Positions 58,949 through 64,000 of a stretch of DNA of 64,000 nucleotides are shown in pieces; position 1 is the stretch's first letter, and the number at the start of each line of letters is the position of its first letter. The notes below the pieces were generated by a model that had not been told where the DNA came from, ran no database searches, and saw only the letters and a list, made by a program, of their open reading frames with translations. The position numbers and the translations under genes are program-made. Source of the stretch: Pseudomonas guariconensis (GTDB taxonomy: Bacteria; Pseudomonadota; Gammaproteobacteria; Pseudomonadales; Pseudomonadaceae); the NCBI RefSeq assembly GCF_900102675.1, contig NZ_FMYX01000002.1, positions 186,001 to 250,000 of the forward strand, read 5' to 3'.

Positions 58949-59373
58949 TGGCCGAGCTGCGCCTGCTGCTGGGCTTCGACTATGGCAGCAAACAGATCGG
59001 CGTGGCCGTCGGCCAGGTGGTCACCGGCCAGGCCCGCGAATTGTGCACGCTTAAAGCCCAGAACGGCGTCCCGGACTGGGCCCAGGTGGAAAAGCTCATC
59101 ACCGAATGGAAGCCCGACGCCATCGTCGTCGGCCTGCCGCTGAACATGGACGGCACGCCCAGCGAAATGAGCGCCCGGGCCGAGAAGTTCGCCCGCCGCC
59201 TGCATGGCCGCTACAACCTGCCTGTGCACACTCATGACGAGCGTCTGACCACCTTCGAAGCCAAGGGCGAGCAGATGGCCCGAGGCATGCGCCATGGCAG
59301 CTACCGCGACAACCCGGTCGATGCCATTGCCGCCGCCCTGCTCCTGCAGGGCTGGCTGGAGGCCAATACTTAA
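58948..59373 (+). CDS. ruvX: Holliday junction resolvase-like YqgF/RuvX
   Basis: 141 aa. It has an RNase H-like nuclease fold: LLGFDYGSKQIGVAVG carries the first catalytic Asp, DAIVVGLPLNMDGTPSEMS and HTHDERLTTFEA the next conserved residues, and the late Asp is in RDNPVDAIAAALLL. Family members act in pre-16S rRNA 5'-end processing and possibly in recombination. It is translationally coupled to algH and followed 51 nt later by pyrR. Confidence 0.95.
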   Translation: MAELRLLLGFDYGSKQIGVAVGQVVTGQARELCTLKAQNGVPDWAQVEKLITEWKPDAIVVGLPLNMDGTPSEMSARAEKFARRLHGRYNLPVHTHDERLTTFEAKGEQMARGMRHGSYRDNPVDAIAAALLLQGWLEANT

Positions 59374-59424
59374 ATCCGCTTCGCCGCCGGCCCAGCCCGG
59401 CGCCCCCCTTCCGAGGAGCACGCA

Positions 59425-59943
59425 ATGAGCCTACCCAATCCCGCCGACCTGATCCGGCAGATGGCCGTCGACCTTCGCGCCCACCTGGCCCGTCGCACTA
59501 TCACCGAGCCGCGCTTCATCGGCATCCGCACCGGCGGCGTATGGGTAGCCCAGGCCCTGCAGCAGGAGCTGGGCGACAGCAGCCCGCTGGGCACCCTGGA
59601 CGTGTCCTTCTACCGCGACGACTTCAGCCAGAACGGCCTGCACCCGCAAGTGCGTCCGTCCGAGCTGCCCTTCGAAATCGAAGGCCAGCACCTGGTGCTG
59701 GTGGACGACGTGCTGATGAGCGGTCGCACCATCCGCGCCGCGCTCAATGAACTGTTCGATTATGGCCGCCCGGCCAGCGTCACCCTGGTCTGCCTGCTGG
59801 ACCTGGACGCCGGCGAATTGCCGATCCGCCCGAACGTGCTGGGCGCCACCTTGCAACTGGCGCCCACTGAACGGGTAAAATTGACCGGACCGGCACCGCT
59901 CGTCCTCGAGCGCCAGGACCTCGCCACCGCTTCCGCCCTTTAA
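59425..59943 (+). CDS. pyrR: PyrR bifunctional protein
   Basis: 172 aa with GAGGAG upstream. It is a PRPP-binding phosphoribosyltransferase fold: [20 protein letters not shown] is the PRPP loop. In Gram-positives, PyrR binds pyr mRNA; in pseudomonads it has been proposed as a regulator of pyrBC' with weak UPRTase activity. It starts the pyrR-pyrB-pyrC' run: pyrB begins 12 nt after its stop. No clear attenuator is visible in the 51-nt leader. Confidence 0.93.
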   Translation: MSLPNPADLIRQMAVDLRAHLARRTITEPRFIGIRTGGVWVAQALQQELGDSSPLGTLDVSFYRDDFSQNGLHPQVRPSELPFEIEGQHLVLVDDVLMSGRTIRAALNELFDYGRPASVTLVCLLDLDAGELPIRPNVLGATLQLAPTERVKLTGPAPLVLERQDLATASAL

Positions 59944-59955
59944 GAGTCCCTCGCG

Positions 59956-60960
59956 ATGACGCCATTCGACGCCAAGCGCCCGCTGCAGCTCAATGACCAG
60001 GGCCAGCTGCGCCACTTTCTCTCGCTCGACGGTTTGCCCCGCGAACTGCTGACCGAGATCCTCGACACCGCCGACTCCTTCCTGGAAGTCGGCGCCCGGG
60101 CCGTGAAAAAAGTCCCGTTGCTGCGCGGCAAGACCGTCTGCAACGTGTTCTTCGAAAACTCCACCCGTACCCGCACCACCTTCGAGCTGGCCGCCCAGCG
60201 CCTGTCGGCGGACGTGATCAGCCTGAACGTGTCGACCTCCTCGACCAGCAAGGGCGAGACCTTGTTCGACACACTGCGTAACCTCGAAGCCATGGCCGCC
60301 GACATGTTCGTCGTGCGCCACTCCGACTCGGGCGCCGCCCACTTCATCGCCGAGCATGTCTGCCCGGAAGTCGCCGTGATCAACGGCGGTGACGGCCGCC
60401 ATGCGCACCCTACCCAGGGCATGCTCGACATGCTGACCATCCGTCGCCACAAAGGCAGCTTCGAGAACCTCTCGGTGGCCATCGTCGGCGACATCCTGCA
60501 CTCGCGCGTGGCCCGCTCCGACATGCTGGCGCTCAAGGCCCTCGGTTGCCCCGACATCCGCGTGGTCGGCCCCAAGACTCTGATCCCGGTGGGTATCGAG
60601 CAGTACGGGGTGAAGGTCTACACCGACCTGGCCCAGGGCCTGAAAGATGTCGACGTGGTGATCATGCTGCGCCTGCAGCGCGAACGCATGGCCGGCGGCC
60701 TGCTGCCCAGCGAGGGCGAGTTCTACCGCCTGTTCGGCCTGACCACCGCACGCCTGGCCGGCGCCAAGCCCGATGCCATCGTCATGCACCCCGGTCCGAT
60801 CAACCGTGGGGTGGAGATCGAGTCGGCGGTAGCCGACGGTCAGCACTCGGTGATCCTCAACCAGGTGACCTACGGCATCGCCGTGCGCATGGCCGTGCTG
60901 TCCATGGCCATGAGCGGCCAGACCGCGCAACGTCAATTCGACCAGGAGAACGCCCAGTGA
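59956..60960 (+). CDS. pyrB: Aspartate carbamoyltransferase catalytic subunit
   Basis: 334 aa. It makes carbamoyl aspartate, the first committed step of pyrimidine synthesis. The carbamoyl-phosphate loop [12 protein letters not shown] is at residues 69-80 and [16 protein letters not shown] at about 150. The last bases overlap the pyrC' start (GTGA). In Pseudomonas this subunit forms a dodecamer with PyrC' and is feedback-inhibited without a PyrI subunit. Confidence 0.97.
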   Translation: MTPFDAKRPLQLNDQGQLRHFLSLDGLPRELLTEILDTADSFLEVGARAVKKVPLLRGKTVCNVFFENSTRTRTTFELAAQRLSADVISLNVSTSSTSKGETLFDTLRNLEAMAADMFVVRHSDSGAAHFIAEHVCPEVAVINGGDGRHAHPTQGMLDMLTIRRHKGSFENLSVAIVGDILHSRVARSDMLALKALGCPDIRVVGPKTLIPVGIEQYGVKVYTDLAQGLKDVDVVIMLRLQRERMAGGLLPSEGEFYRLFGLTTARLAGAKPDAIVMHPGPINRGVEIESAVADGQHSVILNQVTYGIAVRMAVLSMAMSGQTAQRQFDQENAQ

Positions 60961-62228
60961 CCATCAGCATTATCGGCGCCCGGGTCATCGATCCTGCCAG
61001 CGGCCTGGACACCATCACTGACTTGCACCTCGACGGCGGTCGCATCGCGGCCATCGGTGCAGCGCCCGCCGGCTTCACTGCCAACCGCACGATCCAGGCC
61101 GACGGCCTGGTGGCAGCCCCGGGCCTGGTCGACCTCGGCGTCTCCCTGCGCGAGCCGGGATACAGCCGCAAGGGCAACATCGCCAGCGAGACCCGCGCTG
61201 CGGTCGCCGGTGGTGTCACCAGTTTGTGCTGCCCGCCGCAGACCAAACCGGTGCTGGACACCTCGGCCGTGGCCGAACTGATCCTCGACCGCGCCCGTGA
61301 AGCGGCCAACAGCAAGGTCTACCCGATTGGCGCCTTGACCAAGGGCCTGGAAGGCGAGCAACTGGCCGAGCTGGTCGCCTTGCGCGACACCGGCTGCGTG
61401 GCCTTCGGCAACGGCCTGAAGGAAATCCCGAACAACCGCACCCTGGCCCGCGCGCTGGAATATGCCGCCACCTTCGACCTGACCGTGGTTTTCCACTCCC
61501 AGGACCGCGACCTGGCCCAGGGCGGCCTGGCCCACGAAGGCCCGATGGCGAGCTTCCTCGGCCTGCCGGGCATCCCCGAGACTGCCGAGACCGTGGCCCT
61601 GGCGCGAAACCTACTGCTGGTCGAACAAACTGGCGTACGCGCGCACTTCAGCCAGATCACCAGCGCCCGCGGTGCACGACTGATCGCCCAGGCCCAGCAG
61701 CTTGGCCTGCCGGTCACCGCCGATGTGGCGCTGTACCAGCTGATTCTCACCGACGAGGCGCTGCGCGACTTCTCCAGCCTCTATCACGTGCAACCGCCGC
61801 TGCGCACCGCCGCCGACCGCGATGGGCTGCGCGAGGCGGTCAAATCGGGTGTGATCCAGGCGATCTCCAGCCACCACCAACCCCACGAGCGTGACGCCAA
61901 GCTGGCACCATTCGGTGCCACGGAGCCTGGGATCAGCAGCGTCGAGCTGCTGCTGCCATTGGCCATGACGCTGGTCGAAGACGGCCTGCTCGACCTGCCG
62001 ACCTTGCTGGCCCGCCTGAGCAGCGGCCCGGCGGCGGCCATGCGTCTGCCGGCCGGCGAGCTCAAGGTCGGCGCAGCGGCGGACCTGGTGCTGTTCGACC
62101 CGAACGCTTCCACGGTCGCGGGCGAGCAATGGTTCTCGCGCGGCGAGAACTGCCCGTTCATCGGCCACTGCCTGCCGGGCGCGGTGCGTTATACCTTGGT
62201 CGACGGGCACGTCTGCCACGAGGCCTGA
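60957..62228 (+). CDS. pyrC': PyrC' inactive dihydroorotase-like subunit of ATCase
   Basis: 423 aa from the GTG at 60957, which overlaps the pyrB stop by 4 nt. It has the amidohydrolase fold of dihydroorotase, but the metal-binding DxHxH of the first strand reads [14 protein letters not shown]. Both His are lost (Gly61, Ser63), so it cannot bind zinc normally. Known Pseudomonas PyrC' is catalytically dead and needed for ATCase assembly and stability, and the sequence here agrees. An active dihydroorotase must be encoded elsewhere. Confidence 0.95.
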   Translation: MTISIIGARVIDPASGLDTITDLHLDGGRIAAIGAAPAGFTANRTIQADGLVAAPGLVDLGVSLREPGYSRKGNIASETRAAVAGGVTSLCCPPQTKPVLDTSAVAELILDRAREAANSKVYPIGALTKGLEGEQLAELVALRDTGCVAFGNGLKEIPNNRTLARALEYAATFDLTVVFHSQDRDLAQGGLAHEGPMASFLGLPGIPETAETVALARNLLLVEQTGVRAHFSQITSARGARLIAQAQQLGLPVTADVALYQLILTDEALRDFSSLYHVQPPLRTAADRDGLREAVKSGVIQAISSHHQPHERDAKLAPFGATEPGISSVELLLPLAMTLVEDGLLDLPTLLARLSSGPAAAMRLPAGELKVGAAADLVLFDPNASTVAGEQWFSRGENCPFIGHCLPGAVRYTLVDGHVCHEA

Positions 62229-62237
62229 GCGAATCCA

Positions 62238-62300
62238 TTTCGCGGGTAAGCCCGCCTCCACAGGGATCCTAGCGCCTGTGGGAGCGGGCTTACCCGCGAA
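62238..62300. repeat. REP inverted pair
   Basis: TTTCGCGGGTAAGCCCGCCT from 62238 and its inverse GGAGCGGGCTTACCCGCGAA to 62300, only 10 bp apart. It is the best preserved REP pair in the window. It lies just after pyrC' and probably acts as its 3' hairpin. Confidence 0.93.
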
Positions 62301-62348
62301 TGGGCAACACCGATGGCCCTGCCCGGCACGACCATTCATCCCCCCCGG

Positions 62349-62375
62349 TTGAAATCCTTCCCCCCACCCCCATAT
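62349..62375 (+). promoter_or_regulatory. Sigma-32 heat-shock promoter of hslVU
   Basis: GTTGAAA (-35 core TTGAAA at 62349-62354), 13-bp spacer, CCCCATAT (62368-62375). This matches the RpoH consensus CTTGAAA-N13-CCCCATnT closely and lies about 46 bp upstream of the hslV start. Confidence 0.85.
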
Positions 62376-62420
62376 GAGTCTGCAACAGGCATTTTCGCCC
62401 CGCTGCGTGGAGACTCTCCC

Positions 62421-62951
62421 TTGACTACCATCGTTTCAGTCCGCCGCCACGGCAAAGTCGTCATGGGCGGCGACGGCCAGGTTTCCCTCGGCAATACCGT
62501 GATGAAAGGCAACGCGAAGAAAGTCCGTCGCCTGTACCACGGCCAGGTCATCGCCGGCTTCGCCGGTGCCACCGCCGATGCCTTCACCTTGTTCGAGCGT
62601 TTTGAAGGCCAGCTGGAAAAACACCAGGGCCACCTGATCCGTGCCGCCGTCGAACTGGCCAAGGAGTGGCGCACCGACCGTTCCCTGAGCCGCCTGGAAG
62701 CCATGCTCGCCGTGGCCAACAAGGATGCCTCCCTGATCATCACCGGCAACGGTGACGTGGTCGAGCCCGAAGACGGCTTGATCGCCATGGGTTCCGGCGG
62801 TGCCTACGCCCAGGCCGCTGCGCGCGCCCTGCTGAACAAGACCGACCTCTCGGCTCGCGAGATCGCCGAGACCGCCTTGAACATCGCCGGTGACATCTGC
62901 GTGTTCACCAACCACAACCTGACCATCGAGGAGCAGGACCTAGCCGAGTGA
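62421..62951 (+). CDS. hslV: ATP-dependent protease subunit HslV (ClpQ)
   Basis: 176 aa from a TTG start at 62421. No ATG precedes the conserved N-terminus, and initiator removal leaves the catalytic Thr: [40 protein letters not shown] and [18 protein letters not shown] are family signatures. It forms the proteasome-like double hexamer that partners HslU. The weak start codon may tune the HslV:HslU ratio (inference). It follows the sigma-32 promoter directly. Confidence 0.97.
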   Translation: MTTIVSVRRHGKVVMGGDGQVSLGNTVMKGNAKKVRRLYHGQVIAGFAGATADAFTLFERFEGQLEKHQGHLIRAAVELAKEWRTDRSLSRLEAMLAVANKDASLIITGNGDVVEPEDGLIAMGSGGAYAQAAARALLNKTDLSAREIAETALNIAGDICVFTNHNLTIEEQDLAE

Positions 62952-63027
62952 TCAGCTGTTTTGGCGCCCGGTCCCGGTGACAGGGCTTTTCCACGCTGAC
63001 CCACTCTGATCAAGGACCATTTTCATC

Positions 63028-64000
63028 ATGTCCATGACCCCCCGCGAGATCGTTCACGAACTCAACCGCCACATCATCGGCCAGGACGACGCCAAGCGCG
63101 CCGTGGCCATTGCCCTGCGCAACCGCTGGCGCCGCATGCAGCTGCCGGCCGAGCTGCGCGCAGAAGTCACCCCCAAGAACATCCTGATGATCGGCCCAAC
63201 CGGCGTGGGCAAGACCGAGATCGCCCGTCGCCTGGCCAAACTGGCCAACGCGCCATTCCTCAAGGTCGAAGCCACCAAGTTCACCGAAGTGGGCTATGTC
63301 GGCCGTGACGTCGAATCGATCATCCGCGACCTGGCCGATGCCGCGCTGAAGATGCTCCGCGAGCAGGAGATCATCCGCGTGCGCCACCGCGCCGAGGACG
63401 CTGCCGAGGACCGCATCCTCGACGCCCTGCTGCCCCAGGCCCGGGTCAGCAGCTTCGCCGAGGAAGCCTCGCAGTCGAGCAGCGACTCCAACACCCGCCA
63501 GCTGTTCCGCAAGCGCCTGCGCGAAGGCCAGCTGGACGACAAGGAAATCGAGATCGAAGTGGCCGAGTCCATGGGTGTCGAGATCGCCGCGCCACCCGGC
63601 ATGGAAGAAATGACCAACCAGCTGCAAAGCCTGTTCGCCAACATGGGCAAGGGCAAGCGCAAGGCGCGCAAGCTCAAGGTCAAGGAAGCGCTCAAGATGG
63701 TACGTGACGAGGAAGCCAGCCGCCTGGTCAACGAGGAAGAGCTCAAGGCCAAGGCCTTGGAAGCGGTCGAGCAGCACGGCATCGTGTTCATCGACGAAAT
63801 CGACAAAGTGGCCAAGCGCGGCAACGTCGGCGGCGCCGATGTCTCCCGCGAAGGCGTGCAGCGCGACCTGCTGCCGCTGATCGAAGGTTGCACCGTCAAC
63901 ACCAAGCTGGGCATGGTCAAGACCGACCATATCCTGTTCATCGCCTCCGGCGCGTTCCACCTGAGCAAGCCAAGCGACCTGGTACCTGAGCTGCAAGGCC
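63028..64000 (+). CDS. hslU: HslU (ClpY) ATPase, N-terminal part
   Basis: The gene starts at the ATG at 63028 and runs off the right edge after about 324 codons without a stop. [20 protein letters not shown] is followed by the Walker [17 protein letters not shown], the pore motif GYVGRDVES, a long I-domain (about residues 110-245), and the Walker [10 protein letters not shown]. It is the AAA+ unfoldase that feeds HslV. It lies 76 nt after hslV and is probably co-transcribed from the same heat-shock promoter. Confidence 0.97.
   Translation, partial: MSMTPREIVHELNRHIIGQDDAKRAVAIALRNRWRRMQLPAELRAEVTPKNILMIGPTGVGKTEIARRLAKLANAPFLKVEATKFTEVGYVGRDVESIIRDLADAALKMLREQEIIRVRHRAEDAAEDRILDALLPQARVSSFAEEASQSSSDSNTRQLFRKRLREGQLDDKEIEIEVAESMGVEIAAPPGMEEMTNQLQSLFANMGKGKRKARKLKVKEALKMVRDEEASRLVNEEELKAKALEAVEQHGIVFIDEIDKVAKRGNVGGADVSREGVQRDLLPLIEGCTVNTKLGMVKTDHILFIASGAFHLSKPSDLVPELQG

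Overview
The window is GC-rich, densely coded chromosome from a fluorescent Pseudomonas, most likely the P. putida group. The evidence is the gene order (putP/putA, fba-pgk-epd-tkt, sahR-metK, SAH riboswitch-ahcY-metF, bioA-rsmE, a reduced pil/chp cluster, gshB-tonB3-algH-ruvX-pyrR-pyrB-pyrC', hslVU), the protein sequences, and REP palindromes of the P. putida type (core GCGGGTTTACCCGC or GCGGGCTTGCCCGC). No prophage, IS element, CRISPR array, rRNA or tRNA is visible. Almost all of it looks like core genome.

Layout. 1-4466: the proline catabolic divergon. putP is cut by the window edge and putA is complete; between them are seven GTTGCA PutA-operator hexamers. 4498-9387: an orphan small membrane protein, a TldD/TldE-like protease pair and a DHA2-type drug exporter. 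9452-16759: DEAD-box helicase dbpA, a YhiN-type flavoprotein, a YccS-type transporter, a solute-binding protein, an ElaA acetyltransferase and a wHTH/YgjP metallopeptidase pair. 16864-23068 (minus strand): tkt, epd, pgk, two small lipoproteins, fba. 23255-36134: the activated-methyl region, with an ArsR-methyltransferase fusion regulator (SahR-like) leading metK, then ligB, two DUF1090 paralogues, a cytochrome-like lipoprotein, mltA, transporters, a thioesterase, and ahcY behind an SAH riboswitch followed by metF. 36231-46717: glycosyltransferase-like protein, a second solute-binding protein, rhlE, yceI/cybB, a secreted-type amine oxidase, bioA, rsmE, a hemolysin III protein. 46828-56026 (minus strand): a pilG-pilH-pilI-pilJ-chpA-chpC chemosensory operon without pilK, chpB, chpD or chpE. 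56266-64000: gshB, tonB3, algH, ruvX, the pyrimidine genes and the hslVU protease, whose second gene is cut by the right edge.

How it fits together. Two different S-adenosylhomocysteine sensing devices lie about 10 kb apart in the methyl-cycle region: a SahR-like repressor with a palindrome upstream of sahR-metK, and an SAH riboswitch in front of ahcY. PutA appears to control its own divergon, since GTTGCA sites overlap the -35 of a candidate promoter in each direction. hslVU has a well-formed heat-shock (sigma-32) promoter.

I found no convincing new multi-gene system. The best leads are regulatory or structural: the PutA operator array, the riboswitch expression platform, the SahR palindrome with a possibly leaderless start, an unexplained long hairpin downstream of metF, a perfect 21-bp hairpin beside fba, a dispersed GCTTGAAGCTTGCAGC-type inverted repeat family, and the reduced ChpA kinase with one His-to-Gln Hpt domain.
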